Assembly: GCA_910580225.1 (NCBI GenBank)
Contig: CAJTXE010000020.1
Span: 24,140 to 79,268, forward strand
Length of the DNA: 55,129 bases
Source: an uncultured Acetatifactor sp.
Lineage (GTDB): Bacteria; Bacillota; Clostridia; Lachnospirales; Lachnospiraceae
Direction of reading: 5' to 3'
The translations under genes and the position numbers were made by a program. How positions within the stretch are numbered: position 1 is the stretch's first letter; the number at the start of each line of letters is the position of its first letter. The notes below the pieces were generated by a model. The model saw only the letters and a list, made by a program, of their open reading frames with translations, had not been told where the DNA came from and made no database searches. This document shows positions 1 through 8,703 of the stretch, piece by piece.

Positions 1-218
1 ATGCCTTCTCAGGCTGCTCTTCCGCCTGATCCTTGTAACCGGCTTCCTCTCCATACACTTCTCCGGACTGCTCCTGAGGCCACTCCTCGTACCCGGCGGC
101 TTCCTCTTCATATGCCTTCTCAGGCTGCTCTTCCGCCTGATCCTTGTAACCGGCTTCCTCTCCATATGCTTCCCCAGGCTGTGCTTCCGCCTGATCCTTG
201 TACTCGGCGTCCTCCCCA
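1..218 (-). repeat. In-frame ~51-bp coding repeat in the TPR-like gene
   Basis: About four imperfect copies encode variants of EEAGYKDQAEEQPEKAY. The copies at 1-51 and 112-162 are nearly identical and the others have diverged. The array touches the window edge, so its full copy number cannot be seen. Confidence 0.7.
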
Positions 219-1891
219 TAAGAATTACCAAGTCCATCCGGGCCCTTTGGCAGCGTTTCCCCGGTCATAGCTTCAGCCGCACTGACTGTCCCGGCTCCTC
301 CAGACTGCTTTGCTGCCCTGCCTTCAAGCTGTTCCAACAAACCATCCCTGACCGCTGCTTCAAATTCTGTGAACATGGGACCGGTCTGACGAAGAACATG
401 CTGACGCACTTCCTCCCTGCATTTTTCCTGGTTTTCCTTCTTCATCCGCTCCCACTCTGCCAGAATGTCCTCTATATTCATCTGGCCAGTGAGCTGCTTC
501 TCTACAGCAACCTGCTCCGGCAGCACCATCCGGATCTGCCCATCCGTCTCCTGCCGAAGCACATCCGCCAGTTCCCTGGGCGGCCTGGCTTCCGCCCCCG
601 ACATTTCCTCCCGCATTTGCTGCATGGCCGCCGCAGACAGATCATTTTGCCTCTCATCTTCTTCATTCTGTGCCTTCCACAGCACACTTCCCTCTGCATT
701 CTCTTCCTTTCGGGATTCCTGCTTCGGCTTATATCGCCGTTCCTTGGCTCCCGTTTTCCGGCTGACAGATTCCTGCCCAAAATCAGGCGTCAGCAATTCG
801 TCTTCTCCACGTTCCGCCGAATAGGTCCCCTGCTCCCTTATATCCGCTCTTTCCGTAAAACAGGCCCCCTGTACTTCCAGCTGCGCCTCTTCTATGTCGC
901 CGGTTTCTCCGAAAAATACTTCCGTTTCTTCCGTCTCCATGTCATCATAAACAGCTTCTCCTGCCGTCTCCTCATGACCGGTGTTCCTTCCCCCCAGCAC
1001 TTCCTGAAGCCCTGCGGCAAGCTCCTCCTGGAGATTGATGGTATTATACTTGCCAACATCCACGGTTTTCACCTGAATGTCCATCTCCTCCGGCACAGGC
1101 TCTCCATATGTCTCTTCCCAAGGTGTCTCCTGTGCCTCATTGTCATACTCCCCAAAAGGCAGCGGCTCTTCCTCCATCTGCCCATACATATTTTGTTGTT
1201 CATACTCCTGATGCTCTGTGTCTTCCACATACGGTTCCGCCTCTTCCGCATACGGTTCGGACTCTTCTATCGTATATTCATCAAAACGATGATCATAAAT
1301 GTCCTGCTGATCAGGAGTTAACGGCTGGTGAAGCATCTTCAGCTCCATGGCTTTCACCACATATTTTCCCTCACCGAACCATAGAATCAGCTCGTCACAC
1401 TCTTCTACACAACGAGTAGCCAGCCCAACCCTGTGATAAAGGTAAGCCAGCTCATATGCCCATTTCTCTCTGTAGTCTCTCTTCTTCAGTTCTTCCAGCA
1501 CACCAATGCGTTCCTCCAGATTCACATCCTGTGCCTCATACAGCTTATACTGCAGAATATATCGCTCCGGATCCTTGGGAGCAACCCGCATAAATTCATT
1601 GTAGTAACTTACGGCCTGCACAAATTCCTCTGTCTTAATACACAGCTCGCAGAGAGAATAACAGATCGTTCTGCCTCCGGGCTTCTTCTCGTAAGCCAGC
1701 AGAAGCATGTTTTTGGCATCCTCATACCGGCGGTTCACTTTATATAAATCGCTCACCGTACAGAGCATCATAACACTTTTTACCCTGCGCCAGTCAATGG
1801 TATCCGCAATCTCCGCTGCCTCCGCGTATGCCCCTTCCGCGATCAGCGTCTTTATCTCTTCCGACCTTACTTTATATTCATATTTATCCAA
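1..1891 (-). CDS. TPR-like protein with long acidic repeat tail, 3' end outside window
   Basis: One frame stays open from a TTG at 1891 to the left edge (630 codons, no stop), so the C-terminus is missing. The TTG follows a GGGGAGCGG ribosome site and gives MDKYEYKVRSEEIKTL. Residues 1-190 are helical repeat-like (VSDLYKVNRRYEDAKNMLLL, then YYNEFMRVAPKDPERYILQY), typical of tetratricopeptide arrays. From about residue 200 the protein is very rich in Glu, Pro and Tyr and looks disordered. The last part carries about four copies of a 16-19 residue unit built on EEAGYKDQAEEQPEKAY. No enzyme motif is visible. It lies downstream of rsmA with its own candidate promoter. The function is unknown; a scaffold or protein-interaction role is only an inference. 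Confidence 0.75.
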   Translation of the reverse strand, partial: MDKYEYKVRSEEIKTLIAEGAYAEAAEIADTIDWRRVKSVMMLCTVSDLYKVNRRYEDAKNMLLLAYEKKPGGRTICYSLCELCIKTEEFVQAVSYYNEFMRVAPKDPERYILQYKLYEAQDVNLEERIGVLEELKKRDYREKWAYELAYLYHRVGLATRCVEECDELILWFGEGKYVVKAMELKMLHQPLTPDQQDIYDHRFDEYTIEESEPYAEEAEPYVEDTEHQEYEQQNMYGQMEEEPLPFGEYDNEAQETPWEETYGEPVPEEMDIQVKTVDVGKYNTINLQEELAAGLQEVLGGRNTGHEETAGEAVYDDMETEETEVFFGETGDIEEAQLEVQGACFTERADIREQGTYSAERGEDELLTPDFGQESVSRKTGAKERRYKPKQESRKEENAEGSVLWKAQNEEDERQNDLSAAAMQQMREEMSGAEARPPRELADVLRQETDGQIRMVLPEQVAVEKQLTGQMNIEDILAEWERMKKENQEKCREEVRQHVLRQTGPMFTEFEAAVRDGLLEQLEGRAAKQSGGAGTVSAAEAMTGETLPKGPDGLGNSYGEDAEYKDQAEAQPGEAYGEEAGYKDQAEEQPEKAYEEEAAGYEEWPQEQSGEVYGEEAGYKDQAEEQPEKA

Positions 1892-1965
1892 GGTAATCCG
1901 CTCCCCACTCTGGTAAAAACACTCGGGAAATCTGTCTCACATACAGCCCCTCAACATTCCTTTTC

Positions 1966-1995
1966 AGTGTACCACAGTCTCCATACATCTGTCAA
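1966..1995 (-). promoter_or_regulatory. Candidate sigma-A promoter for the TPR-like gene
   Basis: On the minus strand TTGACA (1990-1995) is followed after 18 bp by TACACT (1966-1971). It lies 75 bp upstream of the TTG start. The -35 is perfect and the -10 matches at 4 of 6 positions. Confidence 0.5.
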
Positions 1996-2022
1996 AAAAA
2001 AAGAAAGGAAATTTGCTTTTTA

Positions 2023-2886
2023 TCAGGAGTCCTGCTCTGACAGCAGATTACTGAAAACGGCAAACTGTTCCAGCGTCAGCGCCTCCCCCCTGATCGCCGC
2101 GCAAAGCCCCATTTTCTCCAGCGCAGGAACGATCTTCTCCTTTGGAATCCCCAGTGCTGCAGCATTTCCCAAGCTGTTTGCCAGGGTTTTTCTCCGCTGG
2201 TTGAAAGCGGCCCGGATGATAGCAAACAATTTCCTCTCATCCGTCACCTGCACCGGTGGTGTTCCGTAGCGTCTCAATCTGACCACCGCACTTCCCACAT
2301 TGGGTCTTGGGATAAAACAGTTTGGGGGGACATTTGCCACAATCTCCGGTTTTGCATAATACTGTACGGCAAGAGAAAGGGCACCATATTCTTTGGTGCC
2401 TGGTCCGGCCTGCATTCGCTCCGCCACCTCTCTCTGCACCATCACCGTAATGCTTTGCAACGGCACATCCTCCTCAAATAACCCCATGATAATAGGTGTG
2501 GTTATGTAATATGGCAGATTGGCAACGACCTTCAAAGGTTTCCCCCGCTCCTCCGCAAGCCTTTTCACATCCATCTTGAGAATATCCTGATGAATTAACC
2601 TCACATTTTCATATCCGGACAATGTGTCCTGCAAAATCGGTATGAGATTCCCGTCAATCTCCACTGCAACCACTTCCCCGGCCCGTTCCGCCAGATATTG
2701 CGTCATGGTACCGATACCCGGCCCGATCTCCAGAACGCAGTCCTCCCTCGAAATCTCCGCAGCATCCATAATCCTGTCCAGCACTCTGGGATCTACCAGA
2801 AAATTCTGTCCGTATTTTTTCTGAAAAATAAAGTGATATTTCTGCAGCACCTCAATGGTGTTGCGGGGAATCCCTAATTCTGCCAT
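2023..2886 (-). CDS. rsmA: 16S rRNA (adenine1518/1519-N6)-dimethyltransferase RsmA (KsgA)
   Basis: This 287-residue protein has full family length. It dimethylates two adjacent adenines in helix 45 of 16S rRNA during 30S maturation. Visible motifs are QKKYGQNFL near residue 22, the SAM-binding loop EIGPGIGTMTQ at about 53-63, and the catalytic NLPYYITTPI from residue 123. A C-terminal helical RNA-binding domain follows. The start ATG directly abuts the stop of the upstream HAD gene (TGAATG), so the two are probably translationally coupled. The family assignment is secure. Confidence 0.97.
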   Translation of the reverse strand: MAELGIPRNTIEVLQKYHFIFQKKYGQNFLVDPRVLDRIMDAAEISREDCVLEIGPGIGTMTQYLAERAGEVVAVEIDGNLIPILQDTLSGYENVRLIHQDILKMDVKRLAEERGKPLKVVANLPYYITTPIIMGLFEEDVPLQSITVMVQREVAERMQAGPGTKEYGALSLAVQYYAKPEIVANVPPNCFIPRPNVGSAVVRLRRYGTPPVQVTDERKLFAIIRAAFNQRRKTLANSLGNAAALGIPKEKIVPALEKMGLCAAIRGEALTLEQFAVFSNLLSEQDS

Positions 2887-3546
2887 TCAGCCATTCTCCT
2901 TTTCCTGTTTCAGATAAGCCAGCACCTCGAACAGATCCTTCCTGATCCGAAAACTCAATCTACGCATTTCCTCATCGGGCGCTATCATATCCGGCACCAT
3001 AATGGGGCGCATGCCGGCAGCATGGGCAGAACGTATACCATTGGGCGAATCCTCGATGGCATAGACAAACTCCGGCTCCGTCTCCAGCTTTCGGCAGGCC
3101 AGCAGATAAATATCCGGCCTGGGTTTGGAATGCTCTACCATATCTCCCGCAACTACAACATCGAAATACTTCCTGAAACCTGCCTGTTCCAGGTGACTGT
3201 AGACGGAATCACTTCTGGTAGAAGACGCCAGGCCCATCGGAAAGCCGGTTTCCCTCAGCCACTCCAGAATCTCATGGGCTCCCGGTTTGACAGGCAGGCC
3301 CTTCTCCTGCAGATATGATTGAAACCAGTCCGCTGCCTGCTGCCGAAAATGCGGATAATCAAAATCTCTGCCGTAAGCTTTCATTACAATCTGCCGGCTG
3401 TCATTTGCGTTGAGACCGATACATTGAGGAAAAACTTCTTCCATGCCTGGCATCCCATTCTTCTCTGCCACTGCCATCCAAGCTTTCATGCATACCATCT
3501 CCGTGTCAAACAAGACACCGTCCATGTCAAATACCACTGCCTTCAT
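2887..3546 (-). CDS. HAD-superfamily phosphatase, beta-phosphoglucomutase-like
   Basis: The protein has 219 residues. Motif I, VVFDMDGVLFDTE, lies at the N-terminus, with the nucleophile and acid/base aspartates in DMD. A cap domain follows, then motif II (GLASST), the motif III lysine (HSKPRPD) and motif IV (AIEDSPNG). An in-frame ATG lies two codons upstream (3552), but the AGAGGAG site abuts that codon and sits 6 nt before the ATG at 3546, so 3546 is preferred. Motifs alone do not fix the substrate; sugar phosphates are usual in this subfamily. It is coupled to rsmA. Confidence 0.9.
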   Translation of the reverse strand: MKAVVFDMDGVLFDTEMVCMKAWMAVAEKNGMPGMEEVFPQCIGLNANDSRQIVMKAYGRDFDYPHFRQQAADWFQSYLQEKGLPVKPGAHEILEWLRETGFPMGLASSTRSDSVYSHLEQAGFRKYFDVVVAGDMVEHSKPRPDIYLLACRKLETEPEFVYAIEDSPNGIRSAHAAGMRPIMVPDMIAPDEEMRRLSFRIRKDLFEVLAYLKQEKENG

Positions 3547-3648
3547 AGTCATCTCCTCTTCTGAATTTAAGCCTTACACCCTTGCTGCGCAAAAAACTTT
3601 CGTCCCCCGGTGCATTCTGTCTTTCCATACTGTCTTCTGCACACGCCC

Positions 3649-4770
3649 CTACTCCAGATAGCTAAAATCCTCCAGAAAATGAATACAGTTATAGAGCACC
3701 AGTACGTCCATTCCCTCTTCCGGCTCATAACGCTCCATAAAACCGAACAGCCTGCCATTAAAATATCGCAGGTCCATCACATAGATCTTCTCATAGTAAG
3801 GAATCAGCAGAGGCACAAAACAATTGGCATAGGAATCCTTTATCACAAAGAGTGTCTTTCCGTTCCGATAATCCGTTTCGATTTCTATAAGAGCATGATT
3901 ATCATCCAGGAAAAACCCATATTTATTTCTGGTCTCCAGATAAGATTCCTCGTAGCAGCTGTCTTTGGTATCCTTCAGGTCATACGTCACTTTCACCGGA
4001 TGCATGGGATCCTCCGGAAAACAGTATATGGAATCCGGCTTCATATTCAGATTCACCCGGGCATGCAGAGTTCCCAGAAATTGGTCTGTCACCAGTTCCA
4101 TGGCATCTTTGTCATAAATATCTCCTTCTCTGCCCATGGCCCTGGTCCATGCGAGATAACCGTAGTAAGCCCCCAGTGTGGTCCAGTGATGATCTGTGCG
4201 GTAATAGATCTCTTCCTCAGCATGCTGCCGCAGAATCGAATACACATCAATATAATGTTCCGAACCGATCTGTCTCTCCACCCGGTCCAGCAGATCCGCT
4301 TCATTGTAATACGGCGCCCATGCCGGCATCCTGTCCCGCAAAATGTTATCCGCCGTGGGTACCAACATCACTGCAGCATCCCATCGTTTTACCAGCTTCT
4401 CCAGCAAAAGCAGTTTCTTGTTTTCCTGTATGGCTGTGTAATCCCCCGGCAGGTGCTGTTCAATCAGATAATGATCTTTTCCCAGATAGACACCGTTCAG
4501 TTCTGCCTTCTGCATCAACATATCCAGACAAGTCTTAACGCGGATCCATTTATCCCTGCTGACAAACTGATCCGTCAGATAAGCTTCATAGTCCCGGGTA
4601 TATTTGCCGTCAAACACGGCATCCCAGGTAAACACCGGCCTGGTTTTCAGCATCCGTTTCTCCGTCTCGGAAAAGGTACGGTCTCCCTGTATCAAATCCG
4701 TGACAGTAAAAACCAGAATTATAGATGCCAACAGCATAATTGTAAAAAAAGCGCTCTTCCTCTCCTCCAT
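3649..4770 (-). CDS. DHHW-family protein, AlgJ/AlgX-like SGNH hydrolase fold
   Basis: The 373-residue protein is anchored by one N-terminal membrane segment (about residues 6-27) with the rest outside the cell. The family signature DHHW is at residues 193-196 (YYRTDHHWTTLGAYYGYLAW). The C-terminal block FVIKDSYANCFVPLL is also typical and carries a candidate catalytic serine. AlgJ/AlgX relatives transfer acyl groups to exopolysaccharide on the outer face, fed by an MBOAT membrane protein. Here the MBOAT gene is immediately upstream, 52 bp away. Role in acylating a surface polymer: inferred. The acceptor is unknown. Confidence 0.88.
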   Translation of the reverse strand: MEERKSAFFTIMLLASIILVFTVTDLIQGDRTFSETEKRMLKTRPVFTWDAVFDGKYTRDYEAYLTDQFVSRDKWIRVKTCLDMLMQKAELNGVYLGKDHYLIEQHLPGDYTAIQENKKLLLLEKLVKRWDAAVMLVPTADNILRDRMPAWAPYYNEADLLDRVERQIGSEHYIDVYSILRQHAEEEIYYRTDHHWTTLGAYYGYLAWTRAMGREGDIYDKDAMELVTDQFLGTLHARVNLNMKPDSIYCFPEDPMHPVKVTYDLKDTKDSCYEESYLETRNKYGFFLDDNHALIEIETDYRNGKTLFVIKDSYANCFVPLLIPYYEKIYVMDLRYFNGRLFGFMERYEPEEGMDVLVLYNCIHFLEDFSYLE

Positions 4771-4822
4771 ACGAAACTGTCCTTTTCTGCCCCAGGGCGT
4801 GTCTGAAATTCATTCCCCAGAC

Positions 4823-6235
4823 CTAAAATCGAAAATACAAAAACGGATTATACGATGCATCCACAATTCCGGCTATGGACAGCAGTAAAAGAACTGCCGG
4901 AATCACTTTCTCCCCGAAATGATACAGGGCCGCTGCTGCTCCCGTACGCCTTCTCCCAAGCTCTTCCGCCGCTCTTTTGAACAAAGGCGTAGACGCCGCC
5001 AGCGCAAAGAGAAGCAGCACACCGTACTGTCTGCCCAGATACAATACCTGTGCATCTGCCAGAGAACTGCCCATCCCTGCCAGGACCATCAGATATCCCA
5101 GTATTCGGCCCGGCGTATCCAGCGCAAAAAGCACCCATCCCAAAAGCACGGCAATCATTGTATACAATATTCCCACCACCCCTGGAAGCCAGGAAAGAAC
5201 CTTCCCCAGAAACAGCTTCTCCAGCACCAGTAAAACTGCAAACCACATGCCCCACAGCAGAAAATTCCATCCGGCCCCATGCCAGATTCCCGTAAGCGTC
5301 CACACGACCAGAATATTTAAAAGCTGCTTCAGGCGTCCTTTGCGGTTGCCTCCCAGCGGAATATACACGTACTCCCGGAACCAGCTGCCCAGGGATATAT
5401 GCCACCGTCTCCAGAATTCCGTCACAGAGGCTGATATATAAGGATAGCGGAAATTCTCCGGAAAATGAAAACCCAGCATCTCCCCCAGCCCAATGGCCAT
5501 ATCGGAATAGCCGGAGAAATCAAAATAAATCTGGAATGCGAATGCCAAAATCCCCACCCAGGCAGTCATTGTGCTCATCTCCCGAAACTCCATTCCCGAA
5601 ACAAACACCCACAACTCCCCGATATTGTTGGCCAGGAGCACTTTCTTGGCAAGACCGATGCAGAAGCGCTTCATGCCGTTGCTGATCCCTTCCAGAGACA
5701 GTTTCCGGTGATGAAGACCTGTCTCCACATCCCTGTATTTCACAATAGGGCCTGCGATCAGCTGCGGAAACATCGTCACATACACTCCAAAATCCAGCAG
5801 ATTCTTCTGTACTTTGGCTTCCCCGCGATAAACATCAATCGTATAGGACATGGTCTGGAAGGTATAAAAGGAAATCCCGATGGGCAAAGGAAGATTCAGA
5901 AGCGGAATGGAAATGTCTGCCGCCCCGTTCACCGCTTCTATCAGGAAATCAGCATATTTGAAAAAGCACAATACTGCCAGATTGATCAAGACCGAGGACA
6001 GCAGAACCCGCTTTGCAGCAGCACTTCCCCGGTGACGTTCCAACAACCGTCCATGAATATAATCCACAACAGTGGAAAACAACATCAGCAGCACATAAAC
6101 AGGCTCTCCCCAGGCATAGAAAAACAGGCTCCCCAAAAAGAGGATCCCATTTTTCGCCCGCCCTGGGATGACATAATATAGCAGGAAAAACAGCGGAAGA
6201 AAACGGAACAGAAACACTACGCTGCTGAATACCAT
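4823..6235 (-). CDS. MBOAT-family membrane O-acyltransferase, AlgI/DltB-like
   Basis: This 470-residue protein has many membrane segments and full AlgI length. Family motifs are PQLIAGPIVKY (about 157-167), FQIYFDFSGYSDMAIGLG (about 234-251), TEFWRRWHISLGSWFREYVY (272-291, conserved His279) and LTGIWHGAGWNFLLWG (catalytic-type His319). Such proteins move an acyl group across the membrane for transfer to a surface polymer or peptide. The DHHW gene lies just downstream and a DUF4358 lipoprotein just upstream, all on one strand. Together they form a typical three-gene envelope-modification module. The acyl donor and acceptor cannot be read from sequence. Confidence 0.95.
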   Translation of the reverse strand: MVFSSVVFLFRFLPLFFLLYYVIPGRAKNGILFLGSLFFYAWGEPVYVLLMLFSTVVDYIHGRLLERHRGSAAAKRVLLSSVLINLAVLCFFKYADFLIEAVNGAADISIPLLNLPLPIGISFYTFQTMSYTIDVYRGEAKVQKNLLDFGVYVTMFPQLIAGPIVKYRDVETGLHHRKLSLEGISNGMKRFCIGLAKKVLLANNIGELWVFVSGMEFREMSTMTAWVGILAFAFQIYFDFSGYSDMAIGLGEMLGFHFPENFRYPYISASVTEFWRRWHISLGSWFREYVYIPLGGNRKGRLKQLLNILVVWTLTGIWHGAGWNFLLWGMWFAVLLVLEKLFLGKVLSWLPGVVGILYTMIAVLLGWVLFALDTPGRILGYLMVLAGMGSSLADAQVLYLGRQYGVLLLFALAASTPLFKRAAEELGRRRTGAAAALYHFGEKVIPAVLLLLSIAGIVDASYNPFLYFRF

Positions 6236-6314
6236 TGCGATTCACTCCTTTTCCAGACTCGGCAACGATTCCTGAAAAACCGCGGAACCGTTACCTGCTC
6301 TTCCCTGGCTTCGG

Positions 6315-6989
6315 TCAATTTCCGCTGCCACCCTCTTCCAGTCTGCTGCGTATTGTATCAAGAGCCAGTTGATTCGCCTCCTGACACTGTGCAAGAGCTT
6401 CTGCTTCCTCATCTGCTTCAACAGCAAATCCGCCAAGCTGTACAAAGATCACATAATTGCCGATCTTCTCTACCTGGCTTGCCTGAATCTTTCCTATATT
6501 CATGGGATACTGCATTGTATCGTTCACCTTTGCTTCACGGTAACCATTCAGAGCCGTCTCCACTGCTTCCACTGTATCTTCCTTTGCCTTGACGATTACA
6601 AGCGTGTCTACATTTGTGCTCACCATGGGAGATTCTGCCATAAAATCCTCATACATATCTGATGAAATTCCAAAAAATACTTCCAGCATCTCCGCGTCCA
6701 TCGCCATATCAGGCCAATAGTTATCCGCGCCCAGTGCTTCCACTACCGCCTGTTTCAGGCCTTCCATCTCTTCGCTCCAGCCCTGCATCCCTTCCTCCGG
6801 TACCGCCGGAACTTCCTCAGAAGAGTCTTCTGCCGAACTGTTCTCAACCGTACTTTCCTCCGCAGAATCGGATGCCTCACTGCTTATCGCCGAATCCTGC
6901 GAACCAGACTCCTCCTCTCCTCCTTTGCCGCATGCCGCAAGACTGAACACCAGCACACCGGCACATAAACACATCATTTTCTTTTTCAT
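6315..6989 (-). CDS. DUF4358-type lipoprotein
   Basis: The 224-residue protein has a lipoprotein signal peptide: a basic start, a hydrophobic core, and a lipobox SLAAC that puts the lipidated Cys at residue 20. A Ser/Glu-rich linker follows (about 21-65). The globular domain starts near GWSEEMEGLKQAVVEALG and includes TLVIVKAKEDTVEAVETALN and a C-terminal QLGG...EEAEALAQCQEAN block. This is how I recognise DUF4358, a family with no assigned reaction that I recall next to MBOAT and DHHW genes in clostridia. It is the first gene of the run and probably works with the two genes downstream. Confidence 0.8.
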   Translation of the reverse strand: MKKKMMCLCAGVLVFSLAACGKGGEEESGSQDSAISSEASDSAEESTVENSSAEDSSEEVPAVPEEGMQGWSEEMEGLKQAVVEALGADNYWPDMAMDAEMLEVFFGISSDMYEDFMAESPMVSTNVDTLVIVKAKEDTVEAVETALNGYREAKVNDTMQYPMNIGKIQASQVEKIGNYVIFVQLGGFAVEADEEAEALAQCQEANQLALDTIRSRLEEGGSGN

Positions 6990-7152
6990 AGCTTCCTCCT
7001 GAATTCATTTTTACATCCCTGACATCTCAGCGGCCATGTGTAACTGCAGAAATCCCGCAGCCCTTCAGGGGTCCGGTGAAACCGTCCCTTCCTCCTGTCC
7101 AGCCACTCTGCCTGTATCCTACAGTCTGCCCCGTTTGGAAACTTTTTACTCC

Positions 7153-7326
7153 CCGTTCCTTGCCGGGAATAACGCTATTATATCATGAACAAAGACACGT
7201 TCATGACTTGATGGCCATTCGGCCGTTCCTTGCCGGGAATAACGCTATTATGTCATGAACAAAGACACGTTCATGACTTGATGGCCATTCGGCCGTTCCT
7301 TGCCGGGAATAACGCTATTATATCAT
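7153..7326. repeat. 70-bp tandem repeat, about 2.5 copies, with internal hairpin
   Basis: Copies start at 7153, 7223 and 7293 with exact 70-bp spacing. The third copy stops after about 34 bp. Copies 1 and 2 differ at one base (TATCAT versus TGTCAT). Each full unit contains a perfect 8-bp inverted repeat, TCATGAAC and GTTCATGA, around an 8-nt loop. It also holds an imperfect palindrome, AATAACGCTATT. It is not coding in an obvious frame. Confidence 0.92.
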
Positions 7327-7428
7327 ACTTCCTTAAAAAGACAAAAATAAATTTGGGTAAACTTTCTTAAGATATCGGTAAATGAAGTGGGTCCTCTTCT
7401 ATGCAAAAACATTTCGAATCTGATCTGT

Positions 7429-7457
7429 CAGACAAAAGCACGTTATCTACTTATATT
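7429..7457 (+). promoter_or_regulatory. Candidate promoter for hflK-hflC
   Basis: CAGACA (7429-7434), a 17-bp spacer and TATATT (7452-7457) lie about 145 bp upstream of the hflK start. The -35 is only a 4 of 6 match. Confidence 0.35.
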
Positions 7458-7601
7458 GTGCGATGGTTTTCGTTGCTTTTTTTGCCCAATTCAAGTATGA
7501 TAAATGCAGCACTGAAATTTAAGTTCCAGAAATAACCGATCCATTGTCATGGCAGGCAGCTCATCGAACCCCCATGACTGGGTCCAGACAGGAGGACGCA
7601 T

Positions 7602-8660
7602 ATGAAGAATGGTTCTTTTCGCAACTTTAAAAATGGTTTCGAGACAGTGGACGGAGGAGAGTCCGGCACACCGAAAACCAAAAAACCAGGAGGAACGATC
7701 GCCGTCCTGGTAGTGGCTGCAATCCTGATACTGCTTTTGGGAATGAATTCCGCCTATGAAATCAAGGAGCAGGAACAGGCGGTACTGATCACCCTTGGCA
7801 GGGCACAGGCAGTAACCGAGCCGGGTCTGCATTTCAAGATCCCCTTTATTCAGCAGGTAAGAAAAGTGAACACCACAATCCAGGGCTTTTCCATCGGCTA
7901 CAGCACAGACAACAATGAAATCAATGAGGATGAATCGCTCATGATTACCTCGGACTTTAATTTCATCGATGTGGATTTCTATGTGGAGTACCGTTACAGC
8001 GATCCGGTGAAGGCACTTTTCGCTTCCGGGAATCCTCTGGACATTTTAAAAAATGTGAGCCAGAGCTGCATTCGCACTGTTATCGGCAGTTACCCTGTGG
8101 ATGATGTGCTGACTACGGGCAAAAATGAAATCCAGGCTTCCATCCGGGAGATGATCCTGAAACGTCTGGCAGAACATGACATCGGCATCCAGCTGGTAAA
8201 TATCACCATCCAGGACTCAGAGCCTCCCACCCAGCAGGTCATGGAAGCCTTCAAGGCTGTAGAAACTGCAAAACAGGGAAAGGAGACAGCTCTGAACAAT
8301 GCCAACAAATACCGCAACGAGCAGCTGCCTTCTGCGCAGGCCAGAGCTGATGGTATTATCAAAGATGCCGAGGCCCAGAAAACAGAACGGGTCAATGAGG
8401 CCACTGCACAGGTAGCACGTTTCAATTCCATGTATGCAGAGTATATCAAGAACCCTGTGATCACAAAGCAAAGGATGTTTTATGAAGCCATGGAAGAAGT
8501 TCTGCCCGGACTGAAAGTCATCATCGAAAGCCCCGGAGGTAATACCCAGACCATATATCCCCTGGAGTCTTTCACCGGGAATGAGCAGGACCGGGAAACG
8601 GAAAACAACGATGCTGCTTCCGATCCTACAGCAGGCGGCAGTTTACCCGTACAGGAATAG
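7602..8660 (+). CDS. hflK: SPFH/prohibitin-like membrane protein HflK, FtsH modulator
   Basis: The 352-residue protein has a short cytoplasmic tail, one membrane segment (about residues 32-48), then an SPFH domain starting at EQEQAVLITLGRAQAVTEPG with the KIPF block. A long charged helix (VETAKQGKETALNNANKYRN and following) allows oligomerisation. In characterised bacteria HflK and HflC form a large cage that controls the membrane protease FtsH. The start has AGGAGG 6 nt upstream. hflC follows after 43 bp, and ftsH is in this window at 21985-24267. Confidence 0.92.
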   Translation: MKNGSFRNFKNGFETVDGGESGTPKTKKPGGTIAVLVVAAILILLLGMNSAYEIKEQEQAVLITLGRAQAVTEPGLHFKIPFIQQVRKVNTTIQGFSIGYSTDNNEINEDESLMITSDFNFIDVDFYVEYRYSDPVKALFASGNPLDILKNVSQSCIRTVIGSYPVDDVLTTGKNEIQASIREMILKRLAEHDIGIQLVNITIQDSEPPTQQVMEAFKAVETAKQGKETALNNANKYRNEQLPSAQARADGIIKDAEAQKTERVNEATAQVARFNSMYAEYIKNPVITKQRMFYEAMEEVLPGLKVIIESPGGNTQTIYPLESFTGNEQDRETENNDAASDPTAGGSLPVQE

Positions 8661-8703
8661 AAACAGTTCTTTTGAGACTACACCCTAAACAGGAGGTATT
8701 GGT

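Larger units (their letters stand above)
6990..7601. other. 612-bp intergenic region between divergent operons
   Basis: It separates the minus-strand DUF4358 operon from hflK on the plus strand. It holds a 70-bp tandem repeat (7153-7326) and a candidate hflK promoter (7429-7457). The hflK leader has a short hairpin, GTCATGG pairing with CCATGAC, around 7547-7579. No open frame of convincing composition is seen. Confidence 0.7.

Noticed and set aside
398..1321. Long plus-strand open frame opposite the TPR-like gene
   Set aside because: It is the shadow of the acidic minus-strand gene; it is rich in Leu, Arg, His and Phe without motifs and no ribosome site precedes it.
3610..4806. 398-codon plus-strand frame opposite the DHHW gene
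   Set aside because: The minus strand carries clear DHHW motifs over the same bases; the plus frame has no recognisable domain.
7020..7150. Possible riboswitch before the DUF4358 gene (a CTGAGA motif)
   Set aside because: The motif resembles one part of a TPP riboswitch, but the rest of the conserved core is absent.
7153..7326. CRISPR-like array
   Set aside because: The repeat unit is 70 bp with no variable spacers and no cas gene nearby.
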